From: Halomonas sp. A11-A
Lineage (GTDB): Bacteria; Pseudomonadota; Gammaproteobacteria; Pseudomonadales; Halomonadaceae
NCBI RefSeq assembly: GCF_003182195.1
Contig: NZ_QGTM01000005.1
Span: 62,001-126,000, forward strand
Length of the DNA: 64,000 nucleotides
Direction: 5' to 3'
Of this stretch, positions 1-11,151 are shown piece after piece. How positions within the stretch are numbered: the stretch's first letter is position 1; each line of letters opens with the position of its first letter. A program made the position numbers and the translations under genes. Below the pieces are notes generated by a model that did no database searches, was not told where the DNA came from, and worked only from the letters and a program-made list of their open reading frames with translations.

Positions 1-1
1 C

Positions 2-556
<555 letters not shown>

Positions 557-583
557 TCGTTTCCTGCCTCTGGAGAGACTGCC

Positions 584-2320
<1,737 letters not shown>

Positions 2321-2358
2321 CGCCGCAGAGCCAGCCTGAGTTCAAGGGCGATACACAC

Positions 2359-2390
2359 AAAACCCCCGATGCCTTGGCACCGGGGGTTTT
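2359..2390. terminator. Bidirectional terminator between glnK and fpr
   Basis: AAAACCCCCG and CGGGGGTTTT form a perfect 10-bp stem around a short loop that itself contains GCC/GGC. The symmetric A and T tails let it work on both strands. It serves the two converging genes, the second glnK and fpr. Confidence 0.9.
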
Positions 2391-2413
2391 GCTTGGGGCC
2401 TGAGGCCTGGTGC

Positions 2414-3190
2414 TTACTTCTCGACGAAGGCCCGCTCGATCACGTAGTCGCCGGGCTCGCCCATGCGCGGGGAGATCTTGAAGCCCAGGTCGTCGAGCAG
2501 CGCGCTGGTCTCGTCGAGCATGGCGGGGCTGCCGCAGATCATGGCGCGATCCTGCTTGGGGTCCATGGGCGCAAGGCCGGTGTCCTCGAACAGCTTGCCG
2601 GTGCGGATATGGTCGGTGAGGCGGCCCATGGTGTGGAACGCCTCGCGGGTCACCGTGGGGTAGTAGACCAACTTCTCCTTGATCTCGTCGCCCAGGTACT
2701 CGTGGGCCGGCAGCTCCTTCTGGATGAAATCGGCATAGGCCAGCTCGCTGACGCTGCGCACGCCGTGGATCAGCACCACCTTCTCGAAGCGCTCGTAGAC
2801 CTCCGGGTCCTGGATCAGGCTCATGAAGGGCGCAAGGCCAGTGCCCGTCGACAGGAAGTAGAGGTTACGGCCCGGCAGCAGGTCGTCGGTGACCAGGGTG
2901 CCGGTGGGCTTGCGGCTGACCATGATCTGATCGCCCACCTTCAGGTGCTGCAGCCGCGAGGTCAGCGGGCCGTCCGGCACCTTGATGCTGAAGAACTCGA
3001 GGTGGTCCTCGTAGTTGGGGCTGGCGATGGAGTAGGCGCGCATCAGCGGCTTGCCGCCCACCTCCAGGCCGATCATCACGAACTGGCCGTTCTTGAAGCG
3101 CAGGCTGCGCTCGCGGGTGGTACGGAAGCTGAACAGGGTGTCGTTCCAGTGGTGGACGCTGAGCACCTCTTCCAGGGCAAACTTGCTCAT
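2414..3190 (-). CDS. fpr: Ferredoxin--NADP(+) reductase
   Basis: A 258-residue FAD flavoprotein that exchanges electrons between NADPH and ferredoxin or flavodoxin in the cytosol, linked to oxidative stress and Fe-S cluster supply. The N-terminal FAD domain has RAYSIAS (about 50-60). The NADP domain has STGTGLAPF (about 115). The C-terminus YVIERAFVEK resembles the Azotobacter/Rhodobacter bacterial subclass. An AAGGAG ribosome-binding site six bases before the ATG fixes the start. It is divergent from a LysR regulator that resembles FinR, known in Pseudomonas to control fpr. Confidence 0.94.
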   Translation of the reverse strand: MSKFALEEVLSVHHWNDTLFSFRTTRERSLRFKNGQFVMIGLEVGGKPLMRAYSIASPNYEDHLEFFSIKVPDGPLTSRLQHLKVGDQIMVSRKPTGTLVTDDLLPGRNLYFLSTGTGLAPFMSLIQDPEVYERFEKVVLIHGVRSVSELAYADFIQKELPAHEYLGDEIKEKLVYYPTVTREAFHTMGRLTDHIRTGKLFEDTGLAPMDPKQDRAMICGSPAMLDETSALLDDLGFKISPRMGEPGDYVIERAFVEK

Positions 3191-3221
3191 GACGGCTCCT
3201 TGTATTCCCGAAAGGCTTTAT

Positions 3222-3250
3222 ATTCCAAAAAGGAATAGATAATTGGTCAA
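3222..3250 (-). promoter_or_regulatory. fpr promoter with overlapping palindromic operator
   Basis: On the minus strand a -35 TTGACC (3250-3245), 17 bp and a -10-like TGGAAT (3227-3222) face fpr. A perfect dyad TATTCC-AAAAA-GGAATA covers 3221-3237 and so overlaps the -10. A second TATTCC half-site lies 18 bp nearer the gene at 3203-3208. Inference: this is the binding region of the divergent LysR protein. Confidence 0.6.
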
Positions 3251-3301
3251 TATTTGCATTGAATTCTAAGGGAAGGCGCATTATCTGTTAAATGGATTGT
3301 A

Positions 3302-3320
3302 TGGATAACGCTTATCCACA
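3302..3320. promoter_or_regulatory. Palindrome with consensus DnaA box before the LysR gene
   Basis: TGGATAA-CGC-TTATCCA is a perfect 7-bp-arm palindrome (3302-3318). Its right arm continues into TTATCCACA (3312-3320), a 9/9 match to the DnaA box. It lies 32 bp before the LysR start codon. It could be an autoregulatory operator, a DnaA-binding site, or both. Confidence 0.4.
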
Positions 3321-3351
3321 GCCTTGATATAGATCATCGGAGCCCTGCGTC

Positions 3352-4278
3352 ATGCGTTTCACCCTGCGCCAGCTCGAGGTCTTTGTCGCCGTGGCCCAGC
3401 ACGAGAGCGTCTCCCGGGCGGCCCGTGCCCTGTCGCTCTCCCAGTCCGCGACCAGCACGGCCCTGGGCGAGCTGGAGCGCCAGTTCGACTGCCAGCTGCT
3501 CGACCGCATCGGCAAGCGCCTGAAGCTCAACGCCCTGGGCTTCCAGCTGCTGCCCAAGGCGGTGGCACTGCTCGACCGCGCCGAGGAGGTCGAAGAGCTG
3601 CTGCGCGGCCGCCAGGGCATCGGCACCCTGGACGTGGGCGCCACCCTGACCATCGGCAACTACCTGGCCACCCTGCTGATCGGCGACTTCATGCAGCGCT
3701 TCCCCGGCAGCCGGGTGCGCCTGGCGGTGCGCAACACCCGCGCCATCATCGAGGGCGTGCGCCACCATGAGCTGGACCTGGGCCTGATCGAGGGGCACTG
3801 CGAGGCGGAGGATGTGGTCACCCAGCCCTGGGTGGAGGACGAGCTGGCGGTGTTCTGCTCACCGCGTCACCCGCTGGCGGGGGGCGGCCCGGTGGAGCTG
3901 GAACGACTGCTGCGCGAGGCCTGGATCATGCGCGAGCAGGGCTCGGGCACCCGCCTGACCCTGGAGCAGGCCGCACGGCACCGCCGCGGCCGCTTCAACG
4001 TGCTGCTGGAGCTGGAGCACACCGAGGGGATCAAGCGTGCCGTGGAATCGGGACTGGGTATCGGTTGCGTGTCGAAGCTGGCCCTGCGCGACGCCTTCCG
4101 CCGCGGCAGCCTGGTGCCGATTCCCACCCCGGAGCTGGACCTGAGCCGCCAGTTCGCCTTCATCTGGCACCGCCACAAGTACCTGGCCACCGGCATGCGC
4201 GAGTTCCTCAAACTGTGCCGGCAGATGACCGAGGGGATCACCCGTAGCGACCAGATCGATCTTCCGCCGGTGCCCTGA
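3352..4278 (+). CDS. LysR-family transcriptional regulator, FinR-like
   Basis: A 308-residue LysR-type regulator. Residues 1-60 form the winged helix-turn-helix (LRQLEVFVAVAQHESVSRAA, then SQSATSTALGELE). Residues about 90-290 form the co-inducer domain. It is divergent from fpr across a 161-bp gap that holds a palindromic operator. The same arrangement and a very similar N-terminus are known for Pseudomonas FinR, which activates fpr under superoxide or sulfite stress. FinR identity is by recall and context only. Confidence 0.85.
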   Translation: MRFTLRQLEVFVAVAQHESVSRAARALSLSQSATSTALGELERQFDCQLLDRIGKRLKLNALGFQLLPKAVALLDRAEEVEELLRGRQGIGTLDVGATLTIGNYLATLLIGDFMQRFPGSRVRLAVRNTRAIIEGVRHHELDLGLIEGHCEAEDVVTQPWVEDELAVFCSPRHPLAGGGPVELERLLREAWIMREQGSGTRLTLEQAARHRRGRFNVLLELEHTEGIKRAVESGLGIGCVSKLALRDAFRRGSLVPIPTPELDLSRQFAFIWHRHKYLATGMREFLKLCRQMTEGITRSDQIDLPPVP

Positions 4279-4296
4279 AGGCCTCCCGTCAATGAC

Positions 4297-4330
4297 ATCG
4301 GGCCCAGCCATCATGGCCGGGCCCGATTTT
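4297..4330. terminator. Terminator between LysR gene and host-attachment gene
   Basis: ATCGGGCCC and GGGCCCGAT (9 bp) enclose a further GCCAT/ATGGC pairing, followed by TTTT on the plus strand. It lies between two converging genes and most clearly terminates the LysR transcript. Confidence 0.8.
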
Positions 4331-4354
4331 CGTGGGCAGAAGACCGCCGGCCGC

Positions 4355-4783
4355 TCAGCGCATGTCGCTGACCGCCTCCTGAATATCCTCCAGGCTCGCC
4401 TTGGAGAGATCCTTGGCCAGGGAGTGGATGACCAGCTTGGACGTCGGCCCGTCGAGCTTGTCGCGCAGCTGCCCCAGGAAGCGCGGCGGCGCGACCAGGA
4501 TCAGCTTCTGCAGGGCGTTGTCGACCCGGGCCCGGTAGATGCGCTCGGCCACCTCCTTGGCGAAGATCATCTCTTCATGGGTGCGCGCCGTGTTCTCGCC
4601 GCCGGAGGAGCGCGCCGTGGTCGCGGTCGACTCGTGCACGTCGGCGCCGCGGTCAGTCACCAGGTCCCCCTCATGAAGCCGGCTGGCCGTATGCACCAGG
4701 CTCTCCTGCTCGACCAGCTTGAGCCCATCGCGGGTGAAGATCCGCGCCCGCGATGCGTCTGCCACCACGATATAGGTCGTCAT
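4355..4783 (-). CDS. Host attachment family protein
   Basis: A 142-residue protein of the Host_attach family (PF10116), starting MTTYIVVADASRARIF. Members were first noted for plant attachment in Agrobacterium. They are related to the bacterial eRF1-like (baeRF) proteins, and most have no assigned function. The central part is Ser/Thr/Glu rich, and the C-terminal half (VDNALQKLILVAPPRFLGQLRDKL) is the conserved core. The start is set by AAGGAG seven bases upstream and by the family. It is a single gene ending at a shared terminator. Confidence 0.85.
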   Translation of the reverse strand: MTTYIVVADASRARIFTRDGLKLVEQESLVHTASRLHEGDLVTDRGADVHESTATTARSSGGENTARTHEEMIFAKEVAERIYRARVDNALQKLILVAPPRFLGQLRDKLDGPTSKLVIHSLAKDLSKASLEDIQEAVSDMR

Positions 4784-4990
4784 AGCCACTCCTTGATACC
4801 GGTGGGTCGACGGCCGACGCCGCGCCGGCCGCCTCTGGATCAACCATGGCAAGCACCATGACGGCGGTCAACCACCCGATGCGGGCACACGCCAGGAACT
4901 GCAGCCGGGACGCAACTGGGGTAGCATTCGGGTAAGCCGGCAGGGAGGTCGGCCGTCTCATCATCACGATGTGCCTCCGGGAGGACCCCG
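4784..4990. other. Intergenic region between divergent small genes
   Basis: About 200 bp between the host-attachment gene and the next plus-strand gene. It must hold both promoters. No convincing -35/-10 pair, hairpin or small ORF with a ribosome-binding site was found. Confidence 0.5.
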
Positions 4991-5479
4991 ATGCAACAGT
5001 TCCTGTTTCCCCGCCGCCCGCTGTCCCGCGGCACCCTGCTCACCTGTCACCTGCTGCTGCAGCTCGCTCTCGCGGCCGGCGCCGCCCTGTGGCTGGTGCC
5101 CCGCACTCCCTGGCTCGCCCCGCTGGGCTGGGCGGAGGCCTGGCCAGCGCTGGCACTGGGCGGCGGCCTGTGGCTGCTGGCCACGGTGGCGCTGCGCCTG
5201 CTTGCCGAGCTGTGGCTGCTGCCCCACCATCTGGCCGGCCAGCTCGGCGCCGGGCCGGTGATTACCCGCTCTTTCGAACGCCGCCCGGCGGTGCATGACC
5301 CCGGCACCGCCTGGACCAGCGACGCCCGTGCGCTGGCCCCCGACGACAGCGTGGTGGGCAGCGCACGGGTACGGCGACCCGCCGAACCGCTGCGCACCCG
5401 GCAGGCCGCCCGGGAGCCCTCACTGGACCTGGCCGGCGACCAGGTCGAGGCCACGCCGACCCGGGAGCCGCGCCTCTAG
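4991..5479 (+). CDS. Hypothetical membrane protein, two TM helices
   Basis: A 162-residue protein not recognised from any named family. A short basic N-terminus precedes two hydrophobic segments at about 18-38 and 50-76, the second reading ALGGGLWLLATVALRLLAEL. A hydrophilic tail from about residue 90 is rich in Arg, Pro and Ala and looks disordered. The layout resembles small Arg-containing inner-membrane proteins of the DUF4282 kind, but that is only an impression. A GGGAGGA ribosome-binding site supports the ATG. Confidence 0.7.
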   Translation: MQQFLFPRRPLSRGTLLTCHLLLQLALAAGAALWLVPRTPWLAPLGWAEAWPALALGGGLWLLATVALRLLAELWLLPHHLAGQLGAGPVITRSFERRPAVHDPGTAWTSDARALAPDDSVVGSARVRRPAEPLRTRQAAREPSLDLAGDQVEATPTREPRL

Positions 5480-5536
5480 GTCGAGGCAGCGTTCCGCGAG
5501 CGCGGCTCAGTGGTCGAGGGTCGCCTGAGCGGGGGC

Positions 5537-5914
5537 TCAACGCAGCCAGCGCCGGAATCCGGCCAGCAGCAGCACCGCGAAGGCGGCGCCGAGGGAGTTG
5601 GCGAGGATATCGGCCCAGTCGCCGCCGCTGCGGCCCGGCACCGGGATCTGGGCGACTTCGATGGCGATGCCGTAGAGCACGGCAACCAGGAAGGCGAGCG
5701 GCAGGCGCACCCCGGCCAGGCCGACCAGCCCGGCGAGGCCCGCGTAGCCGAGGAAGTGGTTGGCCTTGTCCCACGGCAGGTTCGAGGGCATCTGGCTGCC
5801 CGGCGTCAGGCTGCCCAGGGCGATGGCCAGCGCCCCGAGAACGGCCAGCGCCGCCCACAGGCGGCGCCGGTCGTGCAGACGTTCAAGCCAGCTCAGCAGG
5901 GGCCTCTCAGCCAT
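5537..5914 (-). CDS. VanZ-like family membrane protein
   Basis: A 125-residue inner-membrane protein of the VanZ-like family (named for a teicoplanin-resistance accessory protein, mostly of unknown role). Four hydrophobic segments lie at about 19-35, 53-70, 71-90 and 103-120. The typical motifs [15 protein letters not shown] and [17 protein letters not shown] are visible. Its start overlaps the last bases of hemE by 8 bp, so the two are probably translationally coupled. A role beyond the membrane location is not inferred. Confidence 0.82.
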   Translation of the reverse strand: MAERPLLSWLERLHDRRRLWAALAVLGALAIALGSLTPGSQMPSNLPWDKANHFLGYAGLAGLVGLAGVRLPLAFLVAVLYGIAIEVAQIPVPGRSGGDWADILANSLGAAFAVLLLAGFRRWLR

Positions 5915-6983
5915 GCTGGATCCGGCGGTGGTAAGCCGGGCTCAGCTCGTGCAGGGCTTCCATGAAGGCGGTGACGTTGTCCGGGTTGGTGAACTGGCTG
6001 ATGCCGTGGCCCAGGTTGAAGACGTGGCCGGGGCCCGCGCCGTAGCTGTCGAGGATGCGCGCCACCTCGGCGCGAATCGCCGCCGGACGGGCGAACAGCA
6101 CATTGGGGTCCAGGTTGCCCTGCAGGGCCACCTTGTGGCCGACCCGAGAGCGTGCATCGGCCAGTTCCGTCGTCCAGTCCAGGCCCACGGCATCGGGGCC
6201 CGCCAGGGCGATGTCCTCGAGCCACTGGCCGCCGTTCTTGGTGAACAGGATCACGGGCACGCGGCGCCCTTCGTGCTCGCGGATCAGGCCGGCGACGATC
6301 TGCTCCATGTAGCGCAGCGAGAACTCCAGGTAGGCCGGGGTGGAGAGCACGCCGCCCCAGGTGTCGAAGATCTGGACCGCCTGGGCGCCGGCGCGGATCT
6401 GGGCGTTGAGATAGTCGGTGACCGCCGTGGCCAGGGTGTCGAGCAGATCATGCATCACGCTGGGCGTGTCGTAGAGCATGGTCTTGACGTGGCGGAAGTC
6501 CTTGCTGGAGCTGCCCTCCACCATGTAGGTGGCGAGCGTCCAGGGGCTGCCGGAGAAGCCGATCAGCGGCACCCTGCCGTTGAGCTCGCGGCGGATGGTG
6601 GAGACCGCCCGCATCACGTAGTCCAGGTCGCGCTCGGCGTCGGGCACGGTCAGCGCCGCGACGTCCTCGGCGCTGCGCACCGGCTTGCGGAATTTCGGCC
6701 CCTCGCCGGTCTCGAAGTAGAGCCCCAGGCCCATGGCATCGGGGATGGTGAGGATATCCGAGAAGAGGATTGCCGCGTCCAGCGGGTAGCGCTCCAGCGG
6801 CTGCAGGGTCACCTCGCAGGCCAGGCCCTGGTTGCGGCAGAGATCCATGAAGTCGCCGGCCTCGGCGCGGGTGGCGCGGTACTCCGGCAGATAGCGGCCG
6901 GCCTGGCGCATCATCCATACCGGGGTGCGGTCCACAGGCTGACGCGCCAGGGCGCGCAGAAAGCGATCGTTCTTGAGTTCCAT
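5907..6983 (-). CDS. hemE: Uroporphyrinogen decarboxylase
   Basis: HemE removes four carboxyl groups from uroporphyrinogen III to give coproporphyrinogen III in heme and siroheme supply. It has the family signature [20 protein letters not shown] followed by [11 protein letters not shown] at the N-terminus, [13 protein letters not shown] near 140 and the C-terminal [16 protein letters not shown]. The chosen ATG (MELKNDRFL) gives 358 residues, close to E. coli (354). In-frame ATGs at 6995 and 7016 are possible; none has a strong ribosome-binding site. It forms an operon with the VanZ-like gene and is divergent from ribA. Confidence 0.95.
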   Translation of the reverse strand: MELKNDRFLRALARQPVDRTPVWMMRQAGRYLPEYRATRAEAGDFMDLCRNQGLACEVTLQPLERYPLDAAILFSDILTIPDAMGLGLYFETGEGPKFRKPVRSAEDVAALTVPDAERDLDYVMRAVSTIRRELNGRVPLIGFSGSPWTLATYMVEGSSSKDFRHVKTMLYDTPSVMHDLLDTLATAVTDYLNAQIRAGAQAVQIFDTWGGVLSTPAYLEFSLRYMEQIVAGLIREHEGRRVPVILFTKNGGQWLEDIALAGPDAVGLDWTTELADARSRVGHKVALQGNLDPNVLFARPAAIRAEVARILDSYGAGPGHVFNLGHGISQFTNPDNVTAFMEALHELSPAYHRRIQHG

Positions 6984-7179
6984 GCAGGCGGTCATCCACG
7001 GGAAATGTCGCGCCATTGTAGCGCATCACCGCACGCCAGGCTTGACCGAGGCCAAGCCCCACGGTGGCGGCAGCGCCGGCTCGACCTGATCTCAAGCTGC
7101 CCGTGAGCCACGCCGCCGTTCCTGCTAGAATGGCCCACCACTCTGCGGCACCGCCCGCGGCCTGATACCGAGGTACCCA

Positions 7180-7815
7180 GTGACGATTCGCTTCATCGCC
7201 GCCTCTCGACTGCCCACCCCCTGGGCCACCTTCACCATGCACGGCTTCGAGGACGAGGCCACCGGCAAGGACCATATCGCCCTGACCCTGGGCGACGTGG
7301 CCGACGGCGAGCCGGTGCTGGGGCGGGTCCACTCCGAGTGCCTGACCGGCGACGCCCTCTTCTCGATGCGCTGCGACTGCGGCTACCAGCTCCAGGAAGC
7401 GCTCAAGCGCATCGCCGACGAGGGGCGCGGGGTGCTGCTCTACCTACGCCAGGAGGGGCGCGGCATCGGCCTGCTCAACAAGATTCGCGCCTACCACCTG
7501 CAGGACCAGGGGGCCGACACCGTGGAGGCCAACGAGCAGCTCGGCTTCGGCGCCGACCTGCGTCGCTACGACCTCTGCGTGCCGATGCTCGAGCACCTGG
7601 GCATCGCCTCGCTCAGGCTGATGACCAACAACCCGCGCAAGGTCGAGGCTCTGACCAGCGCCGGCGTGCACATCGCGGAGCGCGTCCCGCTGACCACCGG
7701 GCTCAACCCCCACAACGAGCAGTACCTCTCCACCAAGGCCGGCAAGCTCGGCCACATGATGGCGCTGGGCGACTTCACCCAGGCCAGCGACGTGGATATC
7801 GAACGCAAGGGCTAG
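7180..7815 (+). CDS. ribA: GTP cyclohydrolase II
   Basis: RibA opens GTP to the pyrimidine precursor of riboflavin. The 211-residue protein has the zinc-binding cluster of three cysteines in [15 protein letters not shown] (about 57-71), the catalytic [17 protein letters not shown] motif and the C-terminal [17 protein letters not shown]. The start is a GTG. A -10-like TAGAAT lies at 7126-7131, but no good -35 was found. Its stop codon overlaps that of dxs tail-to-tail in the sequence CTAG. There is no fused RibB domain and no FMN riboswitch before it. Confidence 0.95.
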   Translation: MTIRFIAASRLPTPWATFTMHGFEDEATGKDHIALTLGDVADGEPVLGRVHSECLTGDALFSMRCDCGYQLQEALKRIADEGRGVLLYLRQEGRGIGLLNKIRAYHLQDQGADTVEANEQLGFGADLRRYDLCVPMLEHLGIASLRLMTNNPRKVEALTSAGVHIAERVPLTTGLNPHNEQYLSTKAGKLGHMMALGDFTQASDVDIERKG

Positions 7816-9740
7816 CCCAGCCGCGCCCTGATCGCCGCCTCGATGCCCTCCGCATCCAGGCCGCACTCGGCGAGCAGTTCGGCGGGCTTGCCGTGCTCGA
7901 CGAAGGCGTCGGGCAACCCCAGGTTGAGCACCTCCGCCTTCACGCCCTCGGCGGCCAGCAGCTCGTTGACCGCACTGCCCGCCCCGCCGGCCACCACGTT
8001 CTCCTCCAGGGTCACCAGCAGGTCGTGGTCCGCGGCGGCGGCCAGCACCGCCGCGCGGTCCAGGGGCTTGATGCTGCGCATGTTGAGATGACTGGCATCG
8101 AGACGCTCGGCCACCTCGGCGGCCGGGGTATTGAGGCTGCCGAAGGCGAGCAGGGCCACTCGCCGCCCCGCTTCGGCACCGCTCTCGCGGCGCGTCTCGG
8201 CCTGGCCGATGGCGATGGGCTCGAGGTGTGACGGGATCTCGACCCCGGGGCCGCTGCCGCGCGGGTAGCGCACCGCGGCGGGACCCGGGTGATGATAGGC
8301 GGCGCTGAGCATGGCGCGGCACTCCGCCTCGTCGGCGGGTGCCAGCACCACCAGCCCGGGCACGCAGCGCAGGAAGGAGAGGTCGAGGCTGCCGTGGTGA
8401 GTGGGGCCGTCCTCGCCCACCAGGCCGGCGCGGTCGATGGCGAAGGTGACATCGAGGTCCTGCACCGCCACATCGTGGATCAGCTGGTCGTAGCCGCGCT
8501 GCAGGAAGGTGGAGTAGATCGCCACCACCGGCTTCATGCCCTCGCAGGCCATGCCGGCGGCGAGCGTCACCGCGTGCTGCTCGGCGATGGCCACGTCGAA
8601 GTAGCGCTCGGGATACTCCCGGGAGAAGCGCACCAGGTCGGAGCCCTCGCGCATGGCCGGGGTGATGCCGATCAGCCGCGCATCGGCGGCGGCCATGTCG
8701 CAGATCCAGTCGCCGAAGACGTTGCAGTACTTCTTTTTCGGCGCGGGGGCCTTCCTGTCCGGCTGGAGGGGCGCCGGGGGATCGCCGTGCTTCTCGGGCT
8801 CGCTCTTTTCCAACTTCGTGATCGCGTGGTAGCCGATGGGGTCGGCCTCGGCGGGCAGGAAGCCGCGTCCCTTGCGGGTGCGCACGTGGAGGAACTGGGG
8901 GCCCTCCAGGTCGCGCAGGTTGCGCAGGGTCTGCACCAGCAGCGGCAGGTCGTGGCCGTCGATGGGGCCGATGTAGTTGAAGCCCATCTCCTCGAAGAGC
9001 GTGGCCGGGCTCACCATGCCCTTCATGTGCTCCTCGGTGCGCCGCGCCAGCTCCAGGGCCCCGGGCAGGTGGGAGAGCACCTTCTTGCCCCCCTCGCGCA
9101 TGGTGAGGTAGGGCTTGCTGGAGAGGATCCTCGCCAGGTAGCTGGCGATGCCGCCGACGTTCTCGGAAATCGACATCTCGTTGTCGTTGAGCACCACCAG
9201 CAGGTTGGCATCCACGTGGCCGGCATGGGCCAGGGCCTCGAAGGCCATGCCGGCGGTGAGGGCACCGTCGCCGATCACCGCGCAGGTGCGCCGCGCCTCG
9301 CCGCGGGCCCGGGCGGCCAGCGCCATGCCCAGGGCCGCGGAGATGGAGGTGCTGGAGTGGCCCACGCCGAAGGTGTCGTACTCCGACTCGGCGCGGCGCG
9401 GGAAGGCGGCCAGGCCGCCGTGGTGGCGGATCTTCGGCATCGCCTCGCGGCGCCCGGTGAGGATCTTGTGGGGATAGGCCTGGTGGCCCACGTCCCACAC
9501 CAGGCGGTCGTGGGGGGTCTCCAGCGCCTGGTGCAGGGCCACGGTGAGCTCCACGACGCCGAGGCCGGCCCCGAAGTGCCCCCCGGAGACCCCCACGCTG
9601 TAGAGCAGGTAGGCGCGCAGCTCGTCGGCCACCTGCGCCAGCTGCACGGTGGACATGGCGCGCAGCGCGGCCGGGGTGTCCAGGGTGTCGAGCAGTGGCG
9701 TGGCCGGACGCTCGGCGGGAATCTCATCGAACAGCTTCAT
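7812..9740 (-). CDS. dxs: 1-deoxy-D-xylulose-5-phosphate synthase
   Basis: Dxs joins pyruvate and glyceraldehyde-3-phosphate, the first step of the MEP isoprenoid pathway. The 642-residue protein has the thiamine-diphosphate motif [19 protein letters not shown] with [13 protein letters not shown] (about 150-190), the transketolase pyrimidine domain ([15 protein letters not shown] and [15 protein letters not shown], 370-450) and a C-terminal regulatory domain. Length is normal (E. coli 620) with a slightly longer Pro/Lys linker near 310. It lies 16 bp downstream of ispA, giving xseB-ispA-dxs as in E. coli. Confidence 0.97.
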   Translation of the reverse strand: MKLFDEIPAERPATPLLDTLDTPAALRAMSTVQLAQVADELRAYLLYSVGVSGGHFGAGLGVVELTVALHQALETPHDRLVWDVGHQAYPHKILTGRREAMPKIRHHGGLAAFPRRAESEYDTFGVGHSSTSISAALGMALAARARGEARRTCAVIGDGALTAGMAFEALAHAGHVDANLLVVLNDNEMSISENVGGIASYLARILSSKPYLTMREGGKKVLSHLPGALELARRTEEHMKGMVSPATLFEEMGFNYIGPIDGHDLPLLVQTLRNLRDLEGPQFLHVRTRKGRGFLPAEADPIGYHAITKLEKSEPEKHGDPPAPLQPDRKAPAPKKKYCNVFGDWICDMAAADARLIGITPAMREGSDLVRFSREYPERYFDVAIAEQHAVTLAAGMACEGMKPVVAIYSTFLQRGYDQLIHDVAVQDLDVTFAIDRAGLVGEDGPTHHGSLDLSFLRCVPGLVVLAPADEAECRAMLSAAYHHPGPAAVRYPRGSGPGVEIPSHLEPIAIGQAETRRESGAEAGRRVALLAFGSLNTPAAEVAERLDASHLNMRSIKPLDRAAVLAAAADHDLLVTLEENVVAGGAGSAVNELLAAEGVKAEVLNLGLPDAFVEHGKPAELLAECGLDAEGIEAAIRARLG

Positions 9741-9756
9741 GGGATCATCTGTCGTG

Positions 9757-10647
9757 TCAGTGGTCGCGCTCGATCATGTAGCGGGCCAGGGCCTTCAGGG
9801 GAATGGCACCGTCGCCCAGCGGGGCGAGGGCCGCCAGGGCCTCCTCCACCAGCTCGCCGGCGCGGGCACGGGCCCCCTCGAGCCCCAGCAGGCTCGGATA
9901 GGTGGGCTTGTCGCGGGCGGCATCCGCCCCGGACGCCTTGCCCAGGGTGGCGGTGTCGCCGGTCACATCGAGCACATCGTCATGGATCTGGAAGGCCAGG
10001 CCGATGGCTCGGGCGTAGTCGTCCAGAGCGGCCAGGCGCGGGTCCCCCTCGGCCACGGCGACGAGCCCGCCCAGGCGCACCGCGGCACGAATCAACGCGC
10101 CGGTCTTGTGGCCATGCATGATGGCCAGCGCTGCCACGTCGGGGTGGCCGCCCACGGCCGCCAGATCCAGCGCCTGGCCGGCCACCATGCCGTCGCGGCC
10201 GGCGGCCTCGGCCAGGGTGACCAGCATGGCGGCCAGCCGCGGGTGGGTGGAGCGGGCCAGCACCTCGAAGGCGAGCGCCTGCAGGGCGTCACCGGCCAGG
10301 ATCGCGGTGGCCTCGTCATAGGCCTTGTGTACCGTGGGCTGGCCGCGGCGCAGGTCGTCGTCATCCATGGCCGGCAGATCGTCATGGACCAGGGAGTAGG
10401 CGTGGACCAGCTCGATGGCCATGGCCGGCGCGTCCAGGGCGTCGTCCGCCGCGCCCAGGGCGCGACCGGCGGCATAGACCAGCACCGGGCGCAGCCGCTT
10501 GCCGCCCACCAGCACGCCGTGGCGCATGGCGGCATCCAGGCGCGGCACCGCGGCGCCCCGCTCGCCGAACAGCGCTTCCAGCCGGGCATCCACCCGGGCA
10601 CGATCCGCGGCCAGGCCGGCCGCCAGGGTCTCAGCGTTCACTCTCAT
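9757..10647 (-). CDS. ispA: Farnesyl diphosphate synthase
   Basis: IspA condenses isopentenyl diphosphate with dimethylallyl and geranyl diphosphates to farnesyl diphosphate. Both Asp-rich motifs are visible: [10 protein letters not shown] (about 87-96) with RRGQPTVHK, and [13 protein letters not shown] (about 220-232). The GGKRLRPVL substrate motif is at about 48. Length 296 is typical. Its start overlaps the end of xseB by 17 bp and it is followed by dxs, so the three are cotranscribed. Confidence 0.96.
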   Translation of the reverse strand: MRVNAETLAAGLAADRARVDARLEALFGERGAAVPRLDAAMRHGVLVGGKRLRPVLVYAAGRALGAADDALDAPAMAIELVHAYSLVHDDLPAMDDDDLRRGQPTVHKAYDEATAILAGDALQALAFEVLARSTHPRLAAMLVTLAEAAGRDGMVAGQALDLAAVGGHPDVAALAIMHGHKTGALIRAAVRLGGLVAVAEGDPRLAALDDYARAIGLAFQIHDDVLDVTGDTATLGKASGADAARDKPTYPSLLGLEGARARAGELVEEALAALAPLGDGAIPLKALARYMIERDH

Positions 10648-10921
10648 CCTCCGCGGGAGGGGCGAAGGGCGTCAGGGTCATGCCGCCCTCGGCGCCCTCG
10701 GTCAGGGTGCGCACCCTGAGCTCCGCCTCGTCGAGGCGGCGCTGGGCGTCGCGGGTCAGGCGAATGCCCTCCTCGAAGGCGGCCAGGGAGTCCTCCAGCG
10801 ACAGCTCGCCGGACTCGAGCCGCTCCACGAGCCGCTCGAGGCGATCGACGGTGGTGGCGAAATCGGTCGCCTCCGCCCCGTCACTCTGCTGGCCATCGGG
10901 CCGCTGCCTGCGCTCCGCCAT
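10631..10921 (-). CDS. xseB: Exodeoxyribonuclease VII small subunit
   Basis: XseB is the small subunit that, in several copies with XseA, degrades single-stranded DNA in both directions. The 96-residue protein has the family core FATTVDRLERLVERLESGEL with SLEDSLAAFEEGIRL at about 24-58, after a charged N-terminal tail. The chosen ATG (MAERRQRP) has a GAGGAGA ribosome-binding site. The open frame runs further upstream but lacks support. A minus-strand TATACT (+ strand AGTATA near 10971) is a likely -10. First gene of the xseB-ispA-dxs operon; xseA is not in the window. Confidence 0.92.
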   Translation of the reverse strand: MAERRQRPDGQQSDGAEATDFATTVDRLERLVERLESGELSLEDSLAAFEEGIRLTRDAQRRLDEAELRVRTLTEGAEGGMTLTPFAPPAEDESER

Positions 10922-11083
10922 CGCTCTCCTCGCCCCGCTGCCGACTGCATCCGGCGTCTCGAAAGGCGACAGTATACACGCTCCCCCCCGGGGGTCGTCT
11001 GCCCCGGTGCCGGGTGCCCTGACTTGCATGGCGTTCATCTTGGCAGCGCAGCATTTTCATCCTGGCTCATGCCGGGCCTGTGC

Positions 11084-11089
11084 TAGAAT
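11084..11089 (+). promoter_or_regulatory. Extended -10 promoter element of serA
   Basis: TGCTAGAAT carries the TGn extension plus a five-of-six -10 (TAGAAT, 11084-11089). The -35 region is poor, as is usual for extended -10 promoters. Transcription would start near 11096, about 55 bp before the serA ATG. Confidence 0.55.
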
Positions 11090-11151
11090 AGCGCCTCTTT
11101 TTTCCTACCTGTCACTGCATGCGGCACGCGCCGGAAGGGGTTGATTCGACC

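Noticed and set aside
8289..10121. 610-codon plus-strand open frame opposite dxs and ispA
   Set aside because: Shadow of two well-identified genes; composition typical of antisense high-GC frames.
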